A DNA stretch of 41,989 nucleotides from Cellulosimicrobium funkei (GTDB lineage Bacteria > Actinomycetota > Actinomycetes > Actinomycetales > Cellulomonadaceae), in contig NZ_JNBQ01000033.1 of assembly GCF_001019615.1 (NCBI RefSeq), forward strand, positions 1 through 41,989, in the 5' to 3' direction. Below the pieces are notes generated by a model that did no database searches, was not told the DNA's origin, and saw only the letters and a list, made by a program, of their open reading frames with translations. The first letter of the stretch is position 1, and each line of letters begins with the position of its first letter. The position numbers and the translations under genes are program-made. This document shows positions 29,327 through 37,555 of the stretch, in pieces.

Positions 29327-29385
29327 GGCGGCGAGCGTCCCGTGGTCTCGCGCACCGCCGCATCGGCCCGGTGGCGGGGACGCAC

Positions 29386-29438
29386 ACCGCCCGAGGGCGG
29401 TCAGGGAGCACCGCGTGACCTCCGCCCTGGGGCGGAGG
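29386..29438. repeat. Two GC-rich inverted repeats upstream of the sensor kinase gene
   Basis: ACCGCCC-GA-GGGCGGT lies at 29386 to 29401 and CCTCCGCCC-TG-GGGCGGAGG at 29419 to 29438. They sit in the 178-bp divergent gap, upstream of the kinase -10 box. They could form hairpins or bind dimeric regulators, possibly the adjacent response regulator; the evidence is only the symmetry. Confidence 0.4.
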
Positions 29439-29492
29439 CGGGCGCCCCGGCCTGCCCGCCCGAGGACGGTCCTCCGGCACGGGGCGTCCCGC

Positions 29493-29498
29493 TACCGT
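29493..29498 (+). promoter_or_regulatory. Candidate leaderless -10 box of the two-component operon
   Basis: TACCGT ends six bases before the chosen GTG start at 29505, the same spacing as at 18917 and 21266. No Shine-Dalgarno sequence is present. This supports the GTG start of the kinase over upstream in-frame codons. Confidence 0.5.
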
Positions 29499-29504
29499 GG
29501 ACGG

Positions 29505-30728
29505 GTGCCCCAGCTCACCCGTCTGCCCGTGTGGGCGCAGGACCTCGTGACCGCGCTCGCCGCGGGCCTCGTGTGGTTCACGGTCATCACGGTGATGGAG
29601 AGCGGCGACTACTGGTACCCCCGCAACCCCGAGTCGTACCGCGTGGCCGGGCTGTGGATCGTCCTGACCCTCGCCCTGCGCCGCGTCGTGCCGGGCCCGC
29701 TCTTCTGGGCCACGGCCATGCTCTACCCCCTCGCCCTCCCGTGGACCATGCAGACGCCGTTCGAGCTCCTGCCGCTCCTGGTCGCGGGGTTCGCCGCGAC
29801 CCGCTCGGGCGCCGTCCCGTGGGCGCTCGCCGGCCTCGCCGGCGGCCTCTCGGCGTTCGCGATGCAGCTCTGGTCCCGACCGCACCTGACGTTCCCCCCG
29901 ACCCCGTTCTCCCCGCTGTGGATCGGGCTCGCCCGGTCGCCGTCGGACGTGCTGCTCGCCCTCGCGCTCGTCCTGGGCGCGGTCGCGGCCGGCTACTTCT
30001 TCCGTCGCCTCGCGCTGACGTCCGAGCGGCTGCGCGAGCGCAACGCCGAGCTCCAGGCGCTCCAGGCGGAGCTGGCCGAGCGCGCGGTGCTCGCCGAACG
30101 CACACGGATCGCGCGCGAGCTGCACGACGTCGTCGCGCACCACATGTCCGCGATCGTCGTGCGGGCGCAGGCCGCGGACCGCGTCGCGGCGAACCAGCCC
30201 GAGGCTCCCGCCGAGGCGGTGCGCTGGATCAGCGACGAGGGCAAGCAGGCGCTGACCGCGATGCGCTCGGTCGTGCAGGTGCTGCGCCGCGGCACCGAGG
30301 CCGACGGCGGGGCGGCGGCCCTCGCCCCGACGCCCGACGGCACCCGCGCGCCCGACGAGCTCCGCGCGGCCGCGCGCCGCCTGCGCGACGCGGGCCGCGC
30401 CGTCGACCTCACGCTCCCCCGCCCGTGGCCGACGACGAGCGCCGAGACCGGCCTCGCCGTCGTCCGCATCGCCCAGGAGGCCCTGACCAACGTGCTCCTC
30501 CACTCGCTCGCCCGCGGCGTCACGGTGACGCTGACCGACGACGCCCCCGACCTGCGCCTGCGCGTCCACGACCCGGGCCCTCCCCTGCCGAGCACCGAGG
30601 GGCGCCAAGGGCACGGCCTGACCTCCATGCGCGAGCGCGCGCTCGCCGCCGGCGGCGAGCTGTCCGCCGGGCCGGACGGGCGCGGCGGCTGGACCGTCGA
30701 GGCGCGCCTCCCCCGGGAGGCGGCGTGA
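29505..30728 (+). CDS. Two-component sensor histidine kinase (HisKA_3, NarL-type partner)
   Basis: The 407-residue membrane kinase has about five transmembrane helices in its first 155 residues with no large outside domain, then a short coiled coil (SERLRERNAELQALQAELAER). The HisKA_3 dimerisation box follows, with phospho-acceptor His207 in RIARELHDVVAHHMS. The HATPase part shows an N box (AQEALTNVLLHS) and G box GHGLTSMRERALAAGGELS. The small sensing region suggests detection within or at the membrane, as in DesK/LiaS-like kinases. Its stop overlaps the response regulator start (GTGA). The signal is unknown. Confidence 0.92.
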   Translation: MPQLTRLPVWAQDLVTALAAGLVWFTVITVMESGDYWYPRNPESYRVAGLWIVLTLALRRVVPGPLFWATAMLYPLALPWTMQTPFELLPLLVAGFAATRSGAVPWALAGLAGGLSAFAMQLWSRPHLTFPPTPFSPLWIGLARSPSDVLLALALVLGAVAAGYFFRRLALTSERLRERNAELQALQAELAERAVLAERTRIARELHDVVAHHMSAIVVRAQAADRVAANQPEAPAEAVRWISDEGKQALTAMRSVVQVLRRGTEADGGAAALAPTPDGTRAPDELRAAARRLRDAGRAVDLTLPRPWPTTSAETGLAVVRIAQEALTNVLLHSLARGVTVTLTDDAPDLRLRVHDPGPPLPSTEGRQGHGLTSMRERALAAGGELSAGPDGRGGWTVEARLPREAA

Positions 30729-31468
30729 GCACGACGTCGCCCGCCACGACCGGGGACGACGGCACGCTGCCTCCCGTGCGCGTCGTCGTCGTGGACGACC
30801 AGTCGACGATCCGGCTCGGCCTGCGCATGATCCTCGACAACGAGCCGGACGTGACCGTCGTCGGCGAGGCCGGGGACGGCGAGACCGCGGTGACGATGGC
30901 ACGCGCGCTGCGGCCCGACGTCGTGCTCATGGACGTGCGCATGCCGCGGCTCGACGGCATCGAGGCGACCGCGCGCCTCGTCGCGGACCCCGAGCTCGCG
31001 GACGTGCGCACCCTCGTCCTCACGACGTTCGACGACGACGAGTACGTGTACGGCGCGCTGCGCGCCGGGGCGGCCGGGTTCCTTCTCAAGGACGCGGACC
31101 CGCAGACGCTCGTCGACGCCGTGCACCGCGTCCGCGCGGGTGACTCGCTGCTCGACCCGGCCGTCACCGGGCGCATCATCTCGACGTACGTCGAGCTCGC
31201 GCGGACGGCGCCGCTCGGGCCGGACGCCGCCGAGACCGGCGCACCCGTGACGGGGCTGGACGCCGCGACGCCCCGCGAGCGCGAGGTGCTGCTCGCCGTC
31301 GCGCGCGGGCTGTCGAACCGCGAGATCGGCGCGGAGCTGCACCTCACCGAGGCGACCGTGAAGAGCCACGTGCGCTCGCTGCTCACCAAGGTCGGGCTGA
31401 CCAACCGCGTCCAGCTCGTGATCCTCGCCTACGAGGCCGGGCTCGTGCGCCCGGGGACGCGCGACTGA
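30725..31468 (+). CDS. LuxR/NarL family response regulator
   Basis: The 247-residue regulator has a receiver domain with acidic pocket VVVDDQ, phospho-acceptor Asp70 in VVLMDVRMP, Thr in VLTTFDDDEYV and Lys in GFLLKDAD. A LuxR-type helix-turn-helix follows at its C-terminus (TPREREVLLAVARGLSNREIGAELHLTEATVKSHV). It is translationally coupled to the sensor kinase (GTGA overlap), so the two form a cognate pair. The gene ends at a strong hairpin shared with the convergent adhE gene. No other gene is in the operon, so targets lie elsewhere or are the pair itself. Confidence 0.94.
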   Translation: MSTTSPATTGDDGTLPPVRVVVVDDQSTIRLGLRMILDNEPDVTVVGEAGDGETAVTMARALRPDVVLMDVRMPRLDGIEATARLVADPELADVRTLVLTTFDDDEYVYGALRAGAAGFLLKDADPQTLVDAVHRVRAGDSLLDPAVTGRIISTYVELARTAPLGPDAAETGAPVTGLDAATPREREVLLAVARGLSNREIGAELHLTEATVKSHVRSLLTKVGLTNRVQLVILAYEAGLVRPGTRD

Positions 31469-31518
31469 CGTCCCCGCGACGCACAGGGGACGCAACGGGG
31501 GACGTACGGAAGACGCAC

Positions 31519-31558
31519 GGAGCCCGACGGCGGAAGGGGACTCGCGCCGTCGGGCTCC
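31519..31558. terminator. Bidirectional terminator between the response regulator and adhE
   Basis: A perfect 14-bp stem (31519 to 31532 against 31545 to 31558, GGAGCCCGACGGCG) with a 12-base loop lies between two convergent genes, 50 bp after one stop and 23 bp after the other. GGGTTTCG follows on the plus strand as a weak T tract. Confidence 0.85.
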
Positions 31559-31581
31559 GGGTTTCGTGGGGCCAGGAAGGG

Positions 31582-34326
31582 TCAGCCGGCCGCCACGGTC
31601 TCGGCAGGCGGGGTCGCCGCCTGCCCGTCCTCGGCGCTCGCGGCCTCGTGGGCCGCGAGCCGCTCCGCGCGCACGACCTCGCGGCTGCTGCCGCGGTAGG
31701 CCGCGACGAGGATGTCGCGCATGTCCTCCAGGACCGGCATCCGCGGGTTCGCGGGGGCGCACTGGTCCTCGAACGACCGGAGCGCGAGGTCGTCCAGGCG
31801 GCTCAGGAACACCGTCTCGTCGACGCCCTGCGCGGCGAACGTCGACTCGATGCCCACCTTGGCGCGCAGCTCCTCGACCGCCTTCGCGTACGACTCGACG
31901 CCCTCCTCCGGGGTGGAGGCCGGGAGGCCGAGGTGCTTCGCGATCTCCTGGAACCGCTCGGGAGCCACGTAGCGCTCGTACTTGGGCCAGCTCGTGAGCT
32001 TCGTGGGCACCTGGCCGTTGTAGCGGATCACGTGCGGCAGGAGCACCGCGTTGGTGCGCCCGTGCACGAGGTGGAACGTCGAGCCCACGGTGTGCGCCAT
32101 GGCGTGCACGATGCCGAGCATCGCCGAGCCGAACGCCATGCCCGCGATGGTCGCCGCGTTGTGCATCTTCTCGCGCGCCTTCGGGGCGGCCGCACCCTGG
32201 GTGACCGAGTCCTCGATGTGCTCGAAGACCATCTTGATCGCCTGCAGGCACAGCCCGTCGGTGAAGTCGTTCGCGTAGACGGAGACGAACGCCTCGGTCG
32301 CGTGCGTGAGGGCGTCGAAGCCCGAGTCGGCCGCGAGCTTCGCCGGCATGGTGTCCGTGAGCACGGGGTCGACGATGGCGACGGTCGGGGTGAGCGCGTA
32401 GTCCGCGAGCGGGTACTTGAAGCCCGTCTCCGGGTCGGTGATGACCGCGAACGGCGTCACCTCCGCGCCGGTGCCCGACGACGTCGGGATGCACACGAGC
32501 TTCGCCTTGCCCCCGAGCTCCGGGAACTTGTACGCGCGCTTGCGGACGTCGAAGAACTTCTCACGCATGTCGGAGAACTCGATCTCCGGGTGCTCGTAGC
32601 GCAGCCACATGACCTTGGCCGCGTCCATCGGCGAGCCGCCGCCGATCGCGATGATCGTGTCCGGCTCGAAGTCCCGCATCGACTCGGCGCCGCGGTTCAC
32701 GGTGCCGACGCTCGGCTCCGGCTCGACCGCGTCGATGATCTGGATCGCGACCTTCTCCTCGCGGCGGGCGAGGACGTCCAGCACGCGGTCGACGACGCCG
32801 ATGCGGCTCATGACCTTGTCGGTGACGATCGTGACGCGGTGCACGTCGCGCATCTGCGCGAGGTACTGGATCGAGTTCGGCTCGAAGTACGTCTTGGCGG
32901 GCACCTTGAACCACTGCATGTTGTTGTTGCGCCGCCCGATCCGCTTGACGTTGATGAGGTTGACCGCCGACACGTTGTTCGACACCGAGTTCGCGCCGTA
33001 GCTGCCGCACCCGAGGGTGAGCGACGGGAGCAGCGCGTTGTAGATGTCGCCGATGCCGCCGAGCGACGTCGGGCTGTTCCACAGCACGCGCACGGCCTTG
33101 ACCCGCGAGCCGTACCGCTCGACGAGCTCCTGGTCCGCCGTGTGGATGGCGGCCGAGTGCCCCAGGCCGTCGAGCTCGACCATGCGCTCCGCGAGGCGGA
33201 CGCCGTGCTCGGTGTCGCGCGCGCGCAGCACGGCGAGGACGGGCGTGAGCTTCTCGCGGCTCAGCGGCTCGTCCGGGCCGACGTCGTCGATCTCCGCGAG
33301 GATGATCGACGTGTCGTCGGGGACCTCGAACCCGGCCTCGCGCGCGATCCACACGGGCGACTTGCCGACGACCTTCGGGTTGAGCTTGGCGCCGGCACAG
33401 TTCGTGCCGTTCGCCTCGACCCCGAAGATCAGGCGCTCGAGCATCGCCTTCTCGGCGGGCGTCGCGCGGTAGGCGTGCAGACGGGCCAGCTCGCGCATCG
33501 CGTCGTCGTAGATCACGTCGTCGAGGATGAGCGCCTGCTCCGACGCGCAGACCATGCCGTTGTCGAACGACTTCGACATGACGACGTCGTTGATCGCGCG
33601 GCCGAGATCGGCGCTCTTCTCGACGTAGGCGGGGACGTTGCCGGCCCCGACGCCGAGCGCGGGCTTGCCGGCCGAGTAGGCGGCGCGGACCATGCCGTTG
33701 CCGCCCGTGGCGAGGATGAGCGCGACGCCCGGGTGGTGCATGAGCGTGTTGGTCGCCTCGATCGACGGGTGCTCGACCCACTGGATGCAGTCGTCGGGCG
33801 CGCCGGCCGCGACCGCGGCGTCGCGCACGATGCGGGCCGCCTCGACGGACGAGCGCTGCGCGCTCGGGTGGAACGCGAACACGACGGGGTTGCGCGTCTT
33901 GAGCGCGATGAGCGACTTGAAGATCGTGGTCGACGTCGGGTTGGTCACCGGCGTCACGGCGCACACGACGCCGACGGGCTCGGCGATCTCGACGACGCCC
34001 GTGAGCTCGTCACGGCCGATGATGCCGACCGTCTTGAGGTTCGCCATCGAGTTGGGCACGTGCTCGCACGCGAAGATGTTCTTGGTCGCCTTGTCCTCGA
34101 ACACCCCGCGCCCGGTCTCGGCGACGGCCATCTGGGCGAGGTGGCCGTGCTGGTGCAGGCCCGCGACGGACGCCTTGAGGACGATCCGGTCGACGTCCTC
34201 CTGCGTGAGGCTCATGTACTGGTCGAGCGCCTTGCGCGCTCGCTCGACGAGGACGTCGATCTCCTGGGTCGTGCGGGTGTCCTCGGTGCGGTTCTCGACC
34301 TTCGTGCCGGCGCTCTTCGCGCTCAT
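31582..34326 (-). CDS. adhE: Bifunctional acetaldehyde-CoA / alcohol dehydrogenase AdhE
   Basis: AdhE reduces acetyl-CoA to acetaldehyde and then ethanol, regenerating NAD during oxygen limitation. The 914-residue protein has an N-terminal aldehyde dehydrogenase half with catalytic Cys260 in NGMVCASEQ and NAD-binding ILATGGNGMV, a linker with NNNMQWFKVPAKTYFE, and an iron-dependent alcohol dehydrogenase half with AIGGGSPMDAAKVMW, IPTSSGTGAEVTPF and metal ligands in DALTHATEAF and GIVHAMAHTVGSTFH. A Glu/Ala-rich tail of about 30 residues is extra. GGAGGGG precedes the ATG. The Rex-type operator 91 bp upstream predicts repression at low NADH. No pflB lies in the window. Confidence 0.96.
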   Translation of the reverse strand: MSAKSAGTKVENRTEDTRTTQEIDVLVERARKALDQYMSLTQEDVDRIVLKASVAGLHQHGHLAQMAVAETGRGVFEDKATKNIFACEHVPNSMANLKTVGIIGRDELTGVVEIAEPVGVVCAVTPVTNPTSTTIFKSLIALKTRNPVVFAFHPSAQRSSVEAARIVRDAAVAAGAPDDCIQWVEHPSIEATNTLMHHPGVALILATGGNGMVRAAYSAGKPALGVGAGNVPAYVEKSADLGRAINDVVMSKSFDNGMVCASEQALILDDVIYDDAMRELARLHAYRATPAEKAMLERLIFGVEANGTNCAGAKLNPKVVGKSPVWIAREAGFEVPDDTSIILAEIDDVGPDEPLSREKLTPVLAVLRARDTEHGVRLAERMVELDGLGHSAAIHTADQELVERYGSRVKAVRVLWNSPTSLGGIGDIYNALLPSLTLGCGSYGANSVSNNVSAVNLINVKRIGRRNNNMQWFKVPAKTYFEPNSIQYLAQMRDVHRVTIVTDKVMSRIGVVDRVLDVLARREEKVAIQIIDAVEPEPSVGTVNRGAESMRDFEPDTIIAIGGGSPMDAAKVMWLRYEHPEIEFSDMREKFFDVRKRAYKFPELGGKAKLVCIPTSSGTGAEVTPFAVITDPETGFKYPLADYALTPTVAIVDPVLTDTMPAKLAADSGFDALTHATEAFVSVYANDFTDGLCLQAIKMVFEHIEDSVTQGAAAPKAREKMHNAATIAGMAFGSAMLGIVHAMAHTVGSTFHLVHGRTNAVLLPHVIRYNGQVPTKLTSWPKYERYVAPERFQEIAKHLGLPASTPEEGVESYAKAVEELRAKVGIESTFAAQGVDETVFLSRLDDLALRSFEDQCAPANPRMPVLEDMRDILVAAYRGSSREVVRAERLAAHEAASAEDGQAATPPAETVAAG

Positions 34327-34416
34327 GCGTCCCCTCCGGTGCCCAGCCGGGGCCGGGCGTCGGGCCGCGGGTGCTGCCGGGGCCGGATTGCCCCGGCTCC
34401 TTCAGCGGTCTCTCTA

Positions 34417-34436
34417 CTTGTGAATGTTTTCACAAG
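34417..34436. promoter_or_regulatory. Rex-type redox operator upstream of adhE
   Basis: CTTGTGAA-TGTT-TTCACAAG is a perfect 20-bp palindrome and matches the known Rex operator form TTGTGAA-N4-TTCACAA exactly. Rex is an NADH-sensing repressor of fermentative and respiratory genes, and adhE is a classic target. The site lies in an AT-rich patch where the adhE promoter is expected; the gene for the prolyl oligopeptidase starts 101 bp away on the other side. Confidence 0.88.
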
Positions 34437-34536
34437 CCTGTCGGTGGGGCAAGGCTGGAGGGCCGTTCGAGGTCGAAGGTCCCGGTCCCTCGGTGACCTC
34501 CGCACCACCGCCCGCGCCGCCGTAGGGTGGGGGACC

Positions 34537-36765
34537 ATGACCGCCGAGCAGACGACGAGCCCTGCGCCCGCGCCCCAGAACCCCTCCGAGACCGCTCTCC
34601 CCGACGACGGCGCGCCCCACGACCCGTACCTCTGGCTCGAGTCCGTCGAGGGCGACGAGGCGCTGGCCTGGGTCCGCGCCCGCAACGCCGAGGTCGCCGA
34701 CACGCTCGAGGTCGCCGACGAGTTCGCCACGACCGAGCGCGCGATCCGTGAGGTGCTCGACTCCGACGCCAAGATTCCCGAGGTCTCCAAGATCGGGGAC
34801 CGGTACTACAACTTCTGGCGCGACGCGCAGCACGAGCGCGGCCTGTGGCGCCGCACGACGCTGGACTCCTACCGCACCGACGACCCCGAGTGGGAGACCG
34901 TGCTCGACCTCGACGCGCTCGCCGCGGCCGAGGGCGAGTCGTGGGTGTGGCACGGCGCGAGCGTCCTGCGCCCGACGCCCGAGCAGCTCGCCGCGGGCGA
35001 GCCGTGGCGCCACGCGCTCGTCGAGCTCTCCCCCGGCGGCTCCGACGCCGACGTCACGCGTGAGTTCGACCTCGTCGAGAAGCGGTTCGTCGCGCCGGAG
35101 GACGGCGGCTTCCACCGCGCCGAGGCCAAGGGCTCGCTCGGCTGGATCGACGCCGACACCGTCTATGTCTTCACCGACTTCGGCGAGGGCACGCTCACGC
35201 CGTCCGGGTACCCGCGCGTGGTCAAGCGCTGGACGCGCGGCACCCCGCTCGACGCCGCGGTGACCGTCTACGAGGGCACCGCCGAGGACATGTACATCTC
35301 GGCGTGGCGCTCGCACACGCCCGGGTTCGAGCGCGACTTCGTCCACCGCTCCAAGGCGTTCTACTCCGACGAGCTCTACCTCGCCGAGCGCACCGGCACG
35401 CCCGAGCAGCGCCTCACGAAGATCGACGTGCCCGACTCCGCCGAGGTCGGCGTGCGGCGCGAGTGGATGCTCGTCGAGCTGCGCGACGACTGGACGGTCG
35501 GCGGCACCACGTACCGCGCCGGGTCGCTCCTCGCGGCACGGTTCGACGACTTCCTGGCGGGCGACCGCGGCTTCACCGTGCTCTTCGAGCCCACGGCGAC
35601 GACGTCGCTCGCCGGCGCGACGTGGACGCGCCACCACCTCGTGGTCAACGTGCTCGACGACGTGAAGAACCGCCTGCACGTGCTGACGCCGCCGGAGGCC
35701 GCCGCGCCCGGGGGCGGCGGGACCGCCGTCGGGCAGGACACCGCCGACGCGCCGTGGGTGCGCTCCGAGATCCCGGGCCTGCCGGAGCTCGGCACGGTCG
35801 CCGTCGGGGCCGTCGACCCCGTCGACACCGACGACCTGTGGCTCGTCACGACCGACTACCTCACGCCGACGACGCTCTCGCTCCTGTCGCTCGGGGAGCG
35901 TCCCGGCGACGCCGGTGCGCCCGAGGTCGTCAAGTCCAACCCCGCGTTCTTCGACGCCGACGGCATGACCGTCGCCCAGCACTTCGCCACGTCCGACGAC
36001 GGCACGCGCGTGCCGTACTTCGTCGTGGGCCGCGCGGACCTCGTCGCGGGGGCGGGCGACGGCGGCACGGGGACCGCGCCGACCCTGCTGTACGGGTACG
36101 GCGGCTTCGAGATCTCGCTCACGCCCGCCTACTCCGGCGCGCTCGGCCGGGCCTGGCTCTCGCGCGGCGGCGTCTACGTCGTCGCGAACATCCGCGGCGG
36201 CGGGGAGTACGGCCCGGCCTGGCACCAGGCCGCGCTCAAGGCGAACCGGCACCGCGCGTACGAGGACTTCGCCGCCGTCGCGCGCGACCTCGTGGCCCGC
36301 GGGATCACGACGCACGAGCACCTCGGCATGGAGGGTCGCTCCAACGGCGGTCTCCTCGCGGGCAACATGCTCACGCAGTACCCCGAGCTCTTCGGCGCCG
36401 TGATCGTCGGCGTCCCGCTGCTCGACATGCGCCGGTACACCCAGCTCCTCGCCGGGGCGTCGTGGGCCGCGGAGTACGGCGACCCGGACGACCCGGAGCA
36501 GTGGGAGTTCATCCGCACGTTCTCGCCGTACCACCTGTTCGACGCCGAGCGGGAGTACCCGCCCGTGCTCTTCACGACGTCGACCAAGGACGACCGGGTC
36601 CACCCCGGTCACGCGCGCAAGCTCGCCGCGAAGATGCTCGGCGAGGGCAAGGACGTCACCTACTACGAGAACATCGAGGGCGGCCACGGGGGCGCGGCGA
36701 ACAACGCCCAGGCCGCGCACATGGCCGCGGTGCACTACCGCTTCCTCGCCGAGCGCCTCGGCTGA
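34537..36765 (+). CDS. Prolyl oligopeptidase family serine peptidase (S9A)
   Basis: This 742-residue peptidase lacks a signal peptide and should be cytoplasmic. An N-terminal segment typical of the family (DPYLWLESVEGDEALAWVRARNA) leads into a seven-bladed propeller. The C-terminal alpha/beta hydrolase domain has PTLLYGYGGFEISLTP, VVANIRGGGEYGPAWHQ, nucleophile Ser602 in EGRSNGGLL (GGSNGG in most relatives), the Asp in STKDDRVHPGHA (685/686) and His717 in EGGHGGAAN. It should cut short proline-containing peptides. TAGGGT lies eight bases before the ATG with no Shine-Dalgarno sequence, so transcription may start at or very near the codon. It is divergent from adhE. Confidence 0.93.
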   Translation: MTAEQTTSPAPAPQNPSETALPDDGAPHDPYLWLESVEGDEALAWVRARNAEVADTLEVADEFATTERAIREVLDSDAKIPEVSKIGDRYYNFWRDAQHERGLWRRTTLDSYRTDDPEWETVLDLDALAAAEGESWVWHGASVLRPTPEQLAAGEPWRHALVELSPGGSDADVTREFDLVEKRFVAPEDGGFHRAEAKGSLGWIDADTVYVFTDFGEGTLTPSGYPRVVKRWTRGTPLDAAVTVYEGTAEDMYISAWRSHTPGFERDFVHRSKAFYSDELYLAERTGTPEQRLTKIDVPDSAEVGVRREWMLVELRDDWTVGGTTYRAGSLLAARFDDFLAGDRGFTVLFEPTATTSLAGATWTRHHLVVNVLDDVKNRLHVLTPPEAAAPGGGGTAVGQDTADAPWVRSEIPGLPELGTVAVGAVDPVDTDDLWLVTTDYLTPTTLSLLSLGERPGDAGAPEVVKSNPAFFDADGMTVAQHFATSDDGTRVPYFVVGRADLVAGAGDGGTGTAPTLLYGYGGFEISLTPAYSGALGRAWLSRGGVYVVANIRGGGEYGPAWHQAALKANRHRAYEDFAAVARDLVARGITTHEHLGMEGRSNGGLLAGNMLTQYPELFGAVIVGVPLLDMRRYTQLLAGASWAAEYGDPDDPEQWEFIRTFSPYHLFDAEREYPPVLFTTSTKDDRVHPGHARKLAAKMLGEGKDVTYYENIEGGHGGAANNAQAAHMAAVHYRFLAERLG

Positions 36766-36772
36766 CGTCCGC

Positions 36773-37108
36773 TCAGGAGTCGTCGTCCACGTCGACGGGG
36801 ACCAGCACCACCTCGTCGGCGTGGATCACGATCTTCTCGTCCGGGCACACCGGCCCGTCCACGACCTCCTCCGCCCCGGACGCCCGCACGACCGTCACGT
36901 CACCCGGCGTGCAGCCGTAGTCGAGGAGCACGACCCCACCGCCCCCGTCGACCTCCGACTCCTCGTCCCCGGTCCGGACGGTCACGTCCTCCCCGCTGTC
37001 GTTGGCGACCTCCAGGTCCCCGCCGCCGTCGCACGCCGACAGCACCGCCCCCACGCCGACGACCGCGACCGCAACGGTCCACGCGCGCCCGTACCGACGA
37101 CCGCTCAT
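36773..37108 (-). CDS. Small predicted lipoprotein, function unknown
   Basis: The product has 111 residues. A lipoprotein signal is clear: MSGRRYGR, hydrophobic core, lipobox VLSAC with Cys26. The mature part is short, acidic and beta-like (LEVANDSGEDVTVRTGDEESEV, then DYGCTPGDVTVVRASGAEEVVDGPVCPDEKIVIH), with two further Cys that could form a disulfide. GGGGGAAAGAG is ahead of the ATG. It converges on the prolyl oligopeptidase gene with only seven bases between stops. No family is recognised. Confidence 0.75.
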   Translation of the reverse strand: MSGRRYGRAWTVAVAVVGVGAVLSACDGGGDLEVANDSGEDVTVRTGDEESEVDGGGGVVLLDYGCTPGDVTVVRASGAEEVVDGPVCPDEKIVIHADEVVLVPVDVDDDS

Positions 37109-37355
37109 CTCTTTCCCCCGCGCTCGACCGACCCACTCTCGTCGGCAACCTACCGCCGTCGGCGCACCACGACCTGGGACGACGCGAGGAGGTTCCGGGC
37201 AGTTCCCGCGAGCGTCCCCGGCGTGAGGCCAGGTCCCGTGCCGGCATGGCCGGGTCCACGGCGGAGACCGCGTGCGGCAGGGGGAAGGTGCAGGCGAACC
37301 CGACACGGCGGGCGGTCACCCGGGTGAGGACCGACCAGGGCGAGACGACGTAGGG

Positions 37356-37448
37356 CGGGGTGGGTGGTGGTGCCGCGTCGTGGCGGGCCTGGCGGGAGCC
37401 GCGAGGAACGAGCGGCGGATGGTAGACGCGGCACCACCACCCACCCCG
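37356..37448. repeat. Perfect 24-bp inverted repeat with 45-bp spacer
   Basis: The arms at 37356 to 37379 and 37425 to 37448 (one reads CGGGGTGGGTGGTGGTGCCG, then CGTC) are exact reverse complements. The spacer contains a shorter GCCGC/GCGGC pairing (37398 to 37402 with 37412 to 37416). Transcribed, it would form a long hairpin. It is too far from any stop codon to be an ordinary terminator and may be an interspersed palindromic element. Confidence 0.8.
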
Positions 37449-37484
37449 ACCACCCAGGGCGACCACACGCCGTCGAGCACAAGA

Positions 37485-37516
37485 ACCACGGCTCTCCCTC
37501 GCGCGACCACGGCTCT
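37485..37516. repeat. Direct repeat of ACCACGGCTCT
   Basis: The 11-mer occurs at 37485 to 37495 and 37506 to 37516, spaced 21 bases start to start (two helical turns). Both lie just outside the right arm of the inverted repeat, on the GH65 side. The function is unknown. Confidence 0.5.
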
Positions 37517-37527
37517 ACCTGGGCGGG

Positions 37528-37544
37528 CCGGAGCGCCGCTCCGG
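37528..37544 (-). terminator. Possible terminator of the GH65 operon
   Basis: CCGGAGC-GCC-GCTCCGG makes a seven-bp stem with a three-base loop, 11 bp beyond the GH65 stop codon. It is short and lacks a U tract, so it is tentative. Confidence 0.45.
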
Positions 37545-37555
37545 AAGAGCCCGGA

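Larger units (their letters stand above)
37109..37555. other. 447-bp intergenic stretch with repeats, no convincing gene
   Basis: Open frames here are short and translate to low-complexity Arg/Pro/Gly sequence without start signals. The stretch holds a perfect 24-bp inverted repeat, an 11-bp direct repeat and a small hairpin near the end of the GH65 gene, each listed separately. It may be a decayed gene or a repeat element. Confidence 0.55.

Noticed and set aside
31648-34536. Upstream extension of the prolyl oligopeptidase frame across adhE
   Set aside because: The frame is open by chance on the strand opposite adhE; the true start is the ATG at 34537, where the family N-terminus begins.
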